DNA from: [Phialemoniopsis] sp. UDSM-2020
Lineage: Eukaryota > Ascomycota > Sordariomycetes > Thyridiales > Thyridiaceae
Assembly: GCA_018873225.1 (NCBI GenBank)
Contig: JAEILZ010000004.1
Span: 1,116,001 to 1,180,000, forward strand
Direction of reading: 5' to 3'
DNA: 64,000 nt
Shown here: one piece after another, positions 46,632 through 56,658 of the stretch
Numbering within the stretch: position 1 is the first letter of the stretch
How the letters are laid out: each line of letters opens with the position of its first letter
Notes under the pieces: generated by a model
Database searches by the model: none
The model's input: the letters and a program-made list of their open reading frames with translations, nothing else
Told to the model about the DNA's origin: nothing
Position numbers and translations under genes: made by a program

Positions 46632-47370
46632 CTTTTCCTTGCGTCAACTATCATCAAGAGTCAAAAAGAAAGGCAAAAAGAAGACGCCCCCCAGGGGATT
46701 CGAACCCCAAGAACACCAGCCCCGGAAATAAACCCAGGAACCCATAAACACCATCCAGGGCTTTAGTCAAAGCACCCAGGCAATCCACTGAGGGATTGAC
46801 CTGGATGTTTAAAGATCCAACCGGGGATCGAACCCGGAGTTCCCTCGGCAAGCGGAGGATATGTTACCATTATACTACTGGATCGTTATTGAGAAGGGAC
46901 AATACTGATCAGAGCTATAAGGGCTTTACTAGGGTAGGAAGGTCCTTATAGGGATGAGGCTATAGATAGGAAGGACCTTAGGGGGTATCTGCCCTATCCA
47001 GATAGATAGGAGTAGGTATAACATTCAATACGTAAAGAGGTAAGACTGCCTGAGGCCACTAGGGCCAATTAGAGCTAAACCTCTAAGAAAAGTTATATAT
47101 TATTTATTGTAGTGGTTAGGAATAGCTTCAGATAGTTCGAGATGGCTCTCAATCGATCTGGGGGGGTGTATCAGAACTAAGGGATTCGATGATAGTACTC
47201 CTAGGGCGAGATTAGTATGTAGGCTTATTACTGCTACAACTTACCGCCTTTAGTAGATTAGTCCTACCCCTTTCCACGCTATATGCGTGATTTATTTGGT
47301 TCCTTAGACACTTCAATATCATTGGATCTGACCCCTATGCGCCCCTTGGCTGTGGCTTGACAGTTATGAC
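46632..47370 (-). mobile_element. Insertion with tRNA-like sequences inside the transporter gene
   Basis: The limits are set by loss and recovery of the transporter reading frame, so they are good to a few bases. The element is AT-rich over 46.88-47.28 kb, with a repeated GGAAGG(T/A)CCTTA string near 46938-46985. It carries a tRNA-like unit at 46814-46884 and a second B-box/T-arm unit (TGGGGTTCGAATCCCC) at about 46687-46707 on the same strand. No transposase, clear terminal inverted repeat or target duplication was found. A tRNA-derived SINE-type or other non-autonomous element fits best. A captured genomic fragment carrying tRNA relics is the alternative. Confidence 0.7.
46814..46884 (-). 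tRNA. tRNA-Gly(GCC)-like sequence with damaged anticodon arm
   Basis: The 71-nt sequence has a 7-bp acceptor stem (GATCCAG with TTGGATC, one G-U), an A box (TAGTATAATGGTAAC) and a perfect 5-bp T-arm CCGGG-TTCGATC-CCCGG. The anticodon region, CCTCCGCTTGCCGAGGG, includes CTTGCC as in fungal tRNA-Gly(GCC), but the 3' half of the anticodon stem is missing several bases. Only a 4-bp stem with an 8-nt loop can form. It is probably a pseudo-tRNA or a SINE head with usable internal Pol III promoter boxes, not a working tRNA. Confidence 0.6.
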
Positions 47371-48287
47371 GCCGCACCCCAAAGTACGGTGATGATTCCG
47401 TTGATGATGAAAAGCCATCTAGACAAAAGGTTAGCAAGTCAGACCGTCGAAGATAAGTCGAGCTCATCCTTACCTCCAGCCTGCAATGCCGTATCGCCCC
47501 TCCATGGTCTTCACAATGGAGGCTTGCATGGCACCAGACATGATCTGCCCAACCGCCTGGCAAGAGTGGTAGAATCCGATTCTCTTGGCCATTTCAAGAG
47601 GTGTGTACCAAGACACTATAGAAATTAGTCCACGGCTCTCAACTCCCGGTGGCATTGCAAGGTGAAACACATACTGAACAGAGTAATCATACCGGGATAC
47701 GCGGCGCTCTCGCACAGACCCAGGAATACTCGTAGAATATAGACCTGCTTTGCGTTGGAGGCAATGGCAATCAAGCCCGTGATAACTCCCCAAATGACTT
47801 CGAGCGATGGCAGCCACCAACTTGGTCGGACGTAAGTCATGATGACTTGGGAGGGTATAAGCATGAGGCAGTACGCAATGTTGAAATAGGTGGTAAAGCT
47901 AAGGGATCTTGTTAGCATACTCGCAAGCATGAACAGACATCGACGAAGCTCATACTAGTTCAACTCATTTCCCCAGAGTTGCAAGTCCTCTTTCATTCCT
48001 GACACGTAGGCATTGAATATGTTGGCCTGGTCCAACGATCTTGTTATTGTCAGCCAGAGCGTATTAGAGTTGATGATGGGTAAGGGGCATACTTGATGAC
48101 TGGGAAAACGTTAGTACTTCACGAGCGAAAGCTCTCCTACTCTCAGCTGCAACTTACTCTGTGAGAAACATCCAAACGTCAACAAGAAGACATCTAACTT
48201 GATCACTAAACGCCTTTCCTCTGTCAAATGGAGACGCCTTGAACCCTGGTTGGCTCCAGAGCGAAACAGGTTCTTGAAGAAGACCAT

Positions 48288-48922
48288 GCTGAGAGCAGAC
48301 ACAGGACAGACAAGAGGGTGGGTGAAAGAGTTGCAGAATATCCAGAAGAAAACTTGGGGTACAGACAATCTTGCAACGAAAAAGAGGCATCACTTTGGGG
48401 GGGATGCCCAGGGTTGAAATAATCTCGTGGTCGTGAAAGTATGGGGTATGTGGGCGGCCTTGCTACTGGTCAGATGGAGGTCTACGTGCAGAAATCGTCA
48501 CGGCGAATTTCGCCGTAGCGCCCCCGATCCTCAACGCAGACCATGTAAGTCTTATCAAGCTTGCTCCACGACGGAGTGCAAATGGTTACCGAAACGCGGC
48601 ATTCTGATCGTAAGAAGCAGAACGAATCACGAGTGCAGCTCGGTTGATAGGATGCCGGCCAGTTGGCCGTAGCGGCCGTGGGAACTTGCTGGGCTTCCAA
48701 TTATGCCAGTGAAACACCGGCCACTACGGCGAGACCTGATGCAACTGTTTTGATCATTACACGGCATATGCAGGTCCCTGCCTCCTCCACTTCCATCAGG
48801 GGCTTGTACCCTTAGTGAAATATACATATCTAGCGAAGTGCCCTTGAGGGCCTGAAAGCATCCACGGACAATGCCTCTGAAAGTCTTTTCGAGCGCAATT
48901 GTCCTTGAGGATTTCAGATAGC
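48288..48922. promoter_or_regulatory. Divergent promoter of transporter and amidase with CGG-repeat motifs
   Basis: 635 bp between the two start codons. It has three copies of a CGCTACGGC-like core: at 48511-48520 (minus orientation, inside CCG-N8-CCG 48513-48526), 48667-48678 (CCG-N6-CCG) and 48718-48729 (CGG-N6-CGG). A near-perfect palindrome CGGCGAATTTCGCCG is at 48501-48515. Zn(II)2Cys6 proteins bind paired CGG triplets, and such a regulator gene lies 5 kb downstream. Confidence 0.65.
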
Positions 48923-50885
48923 ATGATTCAGAAGGTCCTCTCAGCCTTGGCTTTCGCCACCTTGGTTGCGAGCTCCCTAGTTGGGAACGGGGTCTCGCTA
49001 CAATTAAACGACGTCACTTATTTCGTTTCTCCATTCTCAGGGGGTTGCATCGACCTTGACACTGTTGGTGTGAACATCCAGCATGCCCAACTCGGCTTCA
49101 TGCCAGTCACAGTGGTTTCACACCACAGCAATGAACTACCTAGTCTTCAAAGCCTATTCAAGAACTGGTCCAGTGTTGATGACGTCTGGCAGCCGGCTTT
49201 TCTCGATACAGTCTTGCTCAACCACGGCCAAACCGGAATAAAAAATACAACGTTCCAGGATGAAGTCGAATACAACATATTGCGGTCCAGCACGATCGAT
49301 AATGTCCCCTCTGGCCCATACTTCATGAACATCCATACCGGACAGATTCACCAAGCGTTCCGGTTGTACGATGATTTCATCGGTGCTTTTACTCAATCAC
49401 TCCTCTACCGACCTGACGGCCGTTTCCAGACGCTTTCCGCACATGTGTCCTCATCTGCCTCGATATCCATTGGAGTTCCATCACGCCTATACTTCACCAA
49501 GACCAAAGAGAAGCCGCTTGCAGGCGTTCGCATAGGAGTCAAGGATATCTATTCCCTGGCCGGCGTGAAGAAAGGCTGTGGTAATCGTGCATGGTATGGT
49601 CTCTATCCACCTGCCAACGTGACTGGCACCGCGGTGCAGAGCCTCGTCGATGCCGGAGCTATCATCGTCGGGGTCCAGAAGACATCGCAGTTCGCCAACG
49701 GAGAAACTGCCACAGCTGACTGGGTAGACTACCATGCCCCATTCAATCCTCGGGGAGACGGATACCAGGACCCATCCTCATCATCCGCAGGGGCAGGTTC
49801 CTCCATAGCGTCATATGAATGGCTGGATCTTGCCATTGGTAGTGACACGGGTGGTTCCATCCGCGGACCAGCTGGTGTCCAAGGACTCTTTGGAAATCGT
49901 CCATCTCATGGGCTCGTCGGGCTTGATAATGTCATGCCACTATCACCCACCCTCGACACGCCTGGTTTTCTCGCCCGGGACCCTTCTCTTCTAAAAGCTG
50001 CAAGTGCAGTTCTCTACGGAGGCAACTATACATCCTTCAACGAGAAGACTCCAAAGTATCCGAAGAATCTATTTACATTAGCTTTCCCTGAGGTAAATGT
50101 CTCATCGTCCCCAATACTCGAGAACTTCACACTTGCGTTAGCCGATTTTCTTGGTGTCACTCCCGCAAGTCTGGACCTTGATGAGGCATGGGAGACCTCC
50201 AGACCAGCATCGGCTGGGAACCAAAGCATTTCCCAACTTCTGAATCTGACGTATGCAACCTTCATTTCCAAAGACCAGGCCAGATTGGTTCGGGACCCAT
50301 TTTTCAGTGATTATGCAGGTCTGTCAATCTTGATCTAAGAAGTGTCAAACCAATGCTTACGAATTTGTAATAGCTATCCACGATGGCCGGCTGCCGTTTG
50401 TCGACCCAGCTCCCTTGACTCGTTGGGCATGGGCTGACTCTCAGCCCAACTCTATCCTATCTGACGCTGTACGGAACAAAACGATGTTCATGGACTGGTT
50501 CAATCAGAAAATTCTGCCGGGGGATGCCGATCCACTGACTTGCTCGTCTGGATTCATATTGTATGCGGACAATACAGCTTCGTTTGTTGGCCGTAATGGC
50601 TACCTGAGCCCTCCACTGCCGCCCTTCGGCTATGCAAATAGCGAGATATCGATATTTGCAGAGGTCCCGGACAGTGTTTTTCCACTTGGTGAGATTCCGG
50701 TGTTCAGTACCATTACCAATCACACGGAGTATCTCCCCGTCACGGTCAATGTCATGGCTGCCAAGGGATGTGACGGACTCATCGCAAGACTAGCCGAGGA
50801 CCTGGTTGATGCTGGGATACTGCAAGTGCCAAAGGCTGGATCTGGACTCGAAGGCGGAGAGATTCTCATGCGGCGCTACTTGTAA
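48923..50885 (+). CDS. Secreted amidase, amidase-signature family
   Basis: Hydrolyses an amide bond. The predicted protein has 635 aa in two exons, 48923-50318 and 50374-50885 (55-nt intron, GTCTGT...TAATAG). The start is the ATG at 48923, which gives a signal peptide (MIQKVLSALAFATLVASS) with a small-residue cleavage site. About 150 residues precede the catalytic domain. The Ser-cisSer-Lys triad is intact: K207 in RIGVKDIYSLAG, cis-Ser S288 in SSSSAGAGSS, nucleophile S312 in GSDTGGSIRGP. The 24-residue spacing of the two serines is as in the family. Several Asn-x-Ser/Thr sites agree with secretion. The substrate is unknown. Beside a Dal5-type transporter, a FAD oxidoreductase and a regulator, a role in using an external amide as nitrogen source is a reasonable inference. 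Confidence 0.93.
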
Positions 50886-51524
50886 GATGCGTTGTGTCTG
50901 TTCACATGATGATTTATCAATGTCCTTCGGTGCAACACGCGCCATGTGGTGCTCGATGGGTCTTGATTATCTCGTCTATACAGTCTACATAGCTAGTTCT
51001 GAACGGATAACAGATGATTATGCCATTGGCGTCATTCAAGACAAAGATTGCGTTCGTCGCTCAAATAAAGTTGTCCGGCTTCTCTGATCAAAGTCTAGGC
51101 TTGATACTCTTCTTTGATTGATTGATCTGCCTTCAGAACACAACGTGAATTTTGGACTTCGGTCTAGATCGTCGATCCTGTCAGAGTACAATTATTGTCA
51201 GACTAGACTAGGTTTTCCACGAAGTCCAACGATCCACTGTTACCTAGCACTCCCTCTTTTGCCTGTGTGATACGACAATGGTCATATCTTGATCAGCCAT
51301 CTCGGCGACGCTACGGCGAGGCTGGCCGGTCTCAGTGGTCGCAGGATCCACTTCCTGCGGGACTTGCCCATGATCATCACCAGGGTGACCATCGTGCGTC
51401 TAACTTGGCGCAGTGGGCGTTCGTAGACGTATAAAAGTCAAGGTAAGTCGTCTTGAAGCGCACTGCTGCTTCGGTGACATGTGTAATTCCAGGTTTCTTG
51501 ACCGTTGTTGCACGAATCTCAATC
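50886..51524. promoter_or_regulatory. Upstream region of the FAD oxidoreductase with CGG motif
   Basis: 639 bp between the amidase stop and the oxidoreductase start. CGG-N8-CGG with the core CGCTACGGCGAG lies at 51303-51320. It shares ten bases (CTACGGCGAG) with the site at 48724 in the transporter/amidase promoter. No gene seen. Confidence 0.55.
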
Positions 51525-53103
51525 ATGGCGTCCATGGCTGGTACCCCTGAGTCTAGACGGAGAGGCCCTCCTATGGCCAACCCTGGCCTGAGCTTCTGGC
51601 AACAGTCAACGAGGGCTTTCCCACACCTTCACTCGCTTTCAGACGTGGCTGTTCCAAGAAAGTCGCCATATGTAGTGATAGGCTCCGGTATTTCAGGCGG
51701 TCTTCTCACCTACGAACTCCTCCGTGGTGGCGTGCGCGGCGAGGATATCATCCTCCTCGAAGCCCGAGAAGCTGCCAGTGGTGCCAGCTCACGCAACGCT
51801 GGCCATGTCAGGCCCGGTATGCGCATTTTGACCTTTCTATTTTGGCCCCCTTTCGTTCATCCTCTGCTTTCATTCTCCTACGCATTGGTCTGCTTTTGCT
51901 TACTTGTAATGGACCTGCAGATGCTTTCCGAGGCTTCGAGAACTATTCCCAGCACCATGGCAAGGAGCAGGCTGTCAAGATCCTGGCAAATGAGCGAGTT
52001 GTGCTGGAGAAGGTGAAGCAATTCATCGACGACAACAACGTTCAGTGCGACTTCAACTATACTACTACCTTCGACTGCTGTATGACTCCCGAATTTGTCG
52101 AATACGAACGCAGGAATTGCCAGGCTTTCAAGGCTGCTGGGGGCGATGTTTCACACGTTACGTTCTACGACGGCCGGGAGGCGGCTGAGAAGACCGGCAT
52201 CGCCGGAGTGCTCGCTGCGTACGAGTGGCCGGCCGGCTCGGTCCATCCGGCGAAACTTGCCCAGTGGTTGCTGAATGCCATCATTGAGCAGGGCGTGCGT
52301 CTCTTCACGCACTGCCCAGTAATCAACATCACGCCCTCCAAGGTGTACGGTCCCCAGAGCCAACTGTGGGAGATACACACGCCCCGCGGCTCAGTCGTCA
52401 CGCCTCGGGTGATCCATTGCACAAACGGCTTCGCCGGTCTCCTCCTTCCCGAACTCGCGCGACATATCGTTCCCACACGTGGGCAGGCACACGCCATCGT
52501 CCCCGTTGCGGCCTTTACCGACAACAAGGTGCTCAAGAGCACATACTCGCTTCGCTACGCTCTCAACCACTACTACTCGATCATCCAACGCCAGACCGAC
52601 GGCACGATGATCTTTGGATGCTCGTATCCCAACCCGGCTCTCCCCAAAGAGGTCATCGACGGAGTTCGAACCATTGATGATACATACTACAACGAACCTA
52701 TCAAGCAGGATGCTATGACGCACCTCAAGACCTTTTTTCCCGAGGCCGGCGTGGACAAAGCAGTATATGGCGAAGGGCTGATCCATGTTTGGAATGGTAT
52801 AGTAGGGTTGACCACCGATGAGGCTCCCTTCCTGGGGCCTGTTGAGGGCAGGCCAGGTCAGTTTGTCTGTGCAGGCTTCAATGGCCACGGTATGTTCACC
52901 CATATGTTTATACTCTCACAGTCAAGCTATAGCTAACTCTGTCAACTCAAGGCATGGCTCGTATCTTCACGAGCGCTCCGGGAGTCGCCAAGTTGATCTT
53001 GGGAGGTACCTGGGCAGACACTGGTCTTCCAGAGTGCTTCCAATTCAGCCAAGCCAGGTTGGACAAGCTTTCATCTTCGTTAACAACAGCGGCGAAGCTA
53101 TAA
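51525..53103 (+). CDS. FAD-dependent oxidoreductase (DAO family)
   Basis: Flavoenzyme of 470 aa in three exons, 51525-51816, 51921-52889 and 52952-53103, with in-frame canonical splices. The dinucleotide-binding fold is complete: YVVIGSGISGGLLTYELL (G53-x-G55-x2-G58), then an acidic end of the second strand (IILLEAREAASGASSRNAGH) in the style of glycine, sarcosine and D-amino-acid oxidases. A C-terminal FAD motif (GQFVCAGFNGHGMARIF) spans the last intron. No signal peptide, so probably cytosolic or peroxisomal. The last residues (TTAAKL) end in AKL, a match to a peroxisomal PTS1 signal. This suggests peroxisomal oxidation of an amine or amino acid with H2O2 release. The exact substrate is not visible. 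It is likely the step after amide hydrolysis in the cluster. Confidence 0.91.
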
Positions 53104-53490
53104 GACATGCTCCACGACTTTCAGATTGATGTCATTGGTATGATTCACCAAGCACCTACATCATATACATAGATCACAAGATCAAATCTGTATATTGGAC
53201 ATCAAAATTTGTTGAGTTTTCCAGTACCTCAGGGCAGAGTCTAGGCCTGTTGAAATATGCAAGTGATGTCGTTTCCATTAGTGTTCTGTGCTTGAGCGTA
53301 CATTAGCAAATGTTCGCAGATTTCATGACGGTCTCTTACAACAACGGTCTGTTAGGGGCAGAGAGTCTTTAACATCACTGCTAATAAGCATATAGTGGTC
53401 ATCTCGACCGGCTGAATAGTCATCTCTTGATATCTGTGATAAAGGTATCTTTCATTTCTGTATAGTCAGCCGCTATCCCTCATCCGCATG

Positions 53491-55832
53491 CTACATCCAT
53501 TCAAAAGATGTTGAAGAAGGATCGAAGGCGTCGAAATTCATATCCGGAGGTATTGCCAGCTCTCTCCACTGCTCGACACCCAACTCAATCTCCGTGTCCC
53601 CCGACCCAGATGCCACCACAGCGCTCTCGAACGCATCCCCACTAACTTGCCATGGCAACATACTCCCGATGGCTTCCACTTCTTCTAGCATATGCAGATG
53701 ATGCTTCGAGGGAACGTTGCCAGCCTGAACTAGCTGGGTCAAAATATCTCGACCTTTGTGATATGTCGCAACGTCATCTTCCATCTCGTCTTGCTGAAAT
53801 TGGAATGCATCCGGAAGCCTACGCGCTATGAGGCTGACAAGAAGGAGAATCATAAGACTGGAGAAAAGATGTATCGAGTCCCAGTAACCGTATTTGACTG
53901 TTTGACGCACAAAATGATCAGTGATCTGACTCTTGAAAATGGGGTTCCTTTCGTTATTCACCTAATTTCTGGCAGTTGGCTAGACCGAGAAGAATATGGG
54001 CATTGCTTCGTGCAGCTTCCAGACAAGTTTGGTTAATGGAGCGAATGTCATCCGATAGGACGATGATCGCTTCATCACGTCGAAGAAGTGCGAACTGATG
54101 CAGCAAGATTGGACGCAGAAGAAGAATGTAGCACTATGATCCAAAGAGTTAACATGAATCTTAGAGTAAGGGAGACTGAAGAACGTGTTGAACAATGTAA
54201 TACCTGGTTATAACGTAGTGACATTGATGACAGTATCCGAGCCTCTGCGTGACCTGGCGCTTGTGAAGCAGCGTCGTTAGAAAGGGGTACTCGTGGAAAA
54301 GTCGCTCTCAACTCATTAAGCCGACCCAAGCACTCGCCGATGATCTCGTATGGGCGCTCGATATCTTTATTTTTCAACCTGCCAACTGTCTCAGTGACGT
54401 CGCTCTTCATATCACAGACATTTATCTGTTTGATCAGCAGTTCCGGGTTGAAGAACTCCTCGTTTTCCTCTGGGCTGAGAGAAGTCGAGTCAGGGTAGTC
54501 AAGTCCAAGGGGCTTGCCAGTATAGGCAGGGCGAATACCCATCTCAGCGCTCGTTGATCGGTCGATACAGTAGGCAGTCCACCATACTCGCTTCCTGTGC
54601 TCCCGCTCGACGTTGGGTAATGACAAGGGCGCGGGTCGATCGAGGCCTAGGCTTTGTGCTAGACGTATGCTTTGCCCGGCGTAGGCGTATGCTGATCTTC
54701 GACGGTTTAAGATGTAACTACAGTGAGACTATTGGCAAGGCCATATCATGTAAGTAGGTGGGCATTGATATTGATGGGAAGGCAAACGAACAGCAAGGTT
54801 AAGAGCCTCGATATCGTCCACTGTTGGTTCCTCGTATGAGACTTTGAGCATCAGGAGACTTTGCTCGAACAGCTCGATCCCGGATGATAAGGCGGGAGAC
54901 GCTTTGTGTGACCAGATCGAGTCATCCTCCCAGGTAGAAGTTGCATTCTGCTCACCACTTTGCGGTGCGGAAAACGAAGAGGCAGCAGACGTGCCAGCTT
55001 CCGCGATGGCCAGGATGAGGGACAACCTGCATAACCAATTTCGGTTACCCGCCTGTGACGGGAAATCACTGTAGGTCTTATGCAGGTTCTTCCAAAAGGT
55101 CTTGCGTAAGAAGGTATGGTGGTCTCCAAACATCTGCTCTGCTGCAGTCACAAGCTGCACGGCATAGGCATACGTTGGCAGTTTGTAGTTCATATCCGGG
55201 CCTGTGTGGGAATGGTCATCAGCGAGAGTCGGGGCTGTCAGGGACAGTCAGTATGAAACACTATTGCGCCAGACGTACGAAGAGTATCAAATCTCATAAC
55301 AGTGTATCGCGGCTCGGCAGCCTCTGAGCCCGTACCGGGCTGGTTGTCCGACAGCACATAAGATAATCCGGTAGACCAGCCACTGCTGGGATCATTGCTA
55401 GTATGAATAACTTCCCTCAACTTGCGGATGAACGACTCGGCGGTGGAGTCTTCCACGAAAGAATCCGTGCCTCCGACATTGGGGATCTCAGTTGTCTTGG
55501 GCTGTGAAGCACTGGCTTGCACGCCTGCTGTGGCGATGCCCTCACGGCCAGCGGAGGTGTAAGACCTGTCCGATCTGATCAATTCCTTCAACTCGTTCAG
55601 CGAGTCGTTTATGTTCTGCAAGTAGGACTCAGGCACCAATACTGCTTTCTGCTTAGTGGCATAGAGGCATTCTATCCGCTTTGTGCGGCATCTCTGGCAT
55701 GGCTGGCCTGCGAGCAACATCAGTCCGGTTTGCCCGTGAAGTCGGAGAACACTGCATCTTACCCCCACTGCACCGGACCTTTTGCTGATGACAGCTGCAG
55801 CACGCAGCACTGCGGCCTTTAGGCTGCGGCAT
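53491..55832 (-). CDS. Zn(II)2Cys6 transcription factor of the amidase cluster
   Basis: A 681-aa regulator in six exons: 55763-55832, 55279-55707, 55234-54792, 54728-54204, 54133-53962 and 53897-53491, reading right to left. The first intron splits the zinc cluster, which is intact after splicing: C11-x2-C14-x6-C21-x5-C27-x2-C30-x6-C37. A coiled-coil-like stretch (NINDSLNELKELI) follows. The fungal_trans domain includes SYILNRRRSAYAYAGQSIRL and REHRKRVWWTAYCIDRSTS, the latter immediately upstream of the family's GRP-like motif (MGIRPAYTGKPLGLDYPD). The second intron is only 44 nt. Its position next to the amidase and oxidoreductase genes, and CGG repeats in their promoters, make it the probable pathway regulator. 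That link is inference. Confidence 0.92.
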
Positions 55833-56658
55833 TCTGTTTTCCCACCTACAGCAGTATTGATGGATCTTGGGTGTTGAAGACTTGAGAGCTTTCGTGAGCG
55901 AAGTGCATCGTAGCTGGTATCTCAAAAGTTTCTTTACGTAATTCCAAGCTTGTCGTTTTGACTCTCTCTCAGTCTTAAGTTTGCCTACAAGTGTTCACGT
56001 GCAAGCAAGACGCATGCGTAGACTGGTGCATATCATTCCTATATCGCTGTTGTTTTTCTGTTGGTGCTGTGAAGACATGTAGGTCTTACCGAAGAAAGAA
56101 ACTTCTAGGATTTTAAATATATGTATTTTCTTATTCACGTTCTCTAGTGCTGCGATCCAATGAGCTCATCTCAGATATCGTCCTGGAACTCCAAGGAGAC
56201 AAATGAATTGTTACAGGGCCGTCGACTAAAATAGCGGCCATTTGTCACCTTATGACAACCCATGAAACGCTCTCACGAGTCCTGTCTAGCGCTGCCCCAA
56301 GACCCCTAAAGCGGCCTGAGCGGCCACGATAGCGGGACCTGACCCTGGAGCGATTACTGTTTCGGGTTCCCACAGGCGATCCGCATTGGGTGATACGCGC
56401 CAATCGATAAGGCTCGCCCGCCCAGTCCGCCTCGAAAATCCACTAAAAAAGAAAATTTCCCCAGCTGGCCCAAAAACTCTACGACTAAGACCAGCGAGAT
56501 TCCCATCTCGAGATTCAATCCCTCTCCCGCACTGCTGGCTGCAAGGACTCGACACACAGGCAGTTGTGTCGCTGTGCAGAGTGGTATCTGTGAACCCTCA
56601 TCTCTTCCTGCAATACCGTTCCCTTTCAATTCGAATGAGAGTTTCGAATCTGGTCAAG
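55833..56658. promoter_or_regulatory. Divergent region between the cluster regulator and PUS4
   Basis: 826 bp. CGG-N6-CGG (CGGCCTGAGCGG) lies at 56312-56323 and is followed by another CGG 8 bp on. It could let the regulator control itself, though it lacks the CTACGG core of the other sites. No gene seen. Confidence 0.4.

Larger units (their letters stand above)
45503..48287 (-). pseudogene. Dal5-type MFS transporter, interrupted by a ~740-bp insertion
   Basis: Anion:cation symporter of the allantoate permease class (about 485 aa if continuous), expected at the plasma membrane importing organic acid, amide or ureido compounds. Coding segments read on the minus strand: 48158-48287, 48093-48099 (7 nt), 47956-48039, 47675-47898, 47474-47615, 47371-47418, then 46487-46629, 46237-46431, 46122-46207, 45920-46067, 45744-45859, 45598-45688 and 45503-45542. 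Family motifs are present: ANIFNAYVSGMKEDL, RVFLGLCESAAYPGM, FIINGIITVLWGA, MLPDYPQRPNPWAFWF, TYGYNYFNLFLQS. All other splice sites and frames are intact. Between WGAA and TYIMLPDY the frame meets foreign DNA and a stop. It is non-functional unless the insertion is spliced out: an in-frame junction exists using donor GTGCGG at 47377 and acceptor AAAAG at 46632. Confidence 0.85.

Noticed and set aside
46814..46884. A functional tRNA gene
   Set aside because: Acceptor and T-arm are good, but the anticodon arm cannot form a normal 5-bp stem with 7-nt loop, so it is listed only as tRNA-like.
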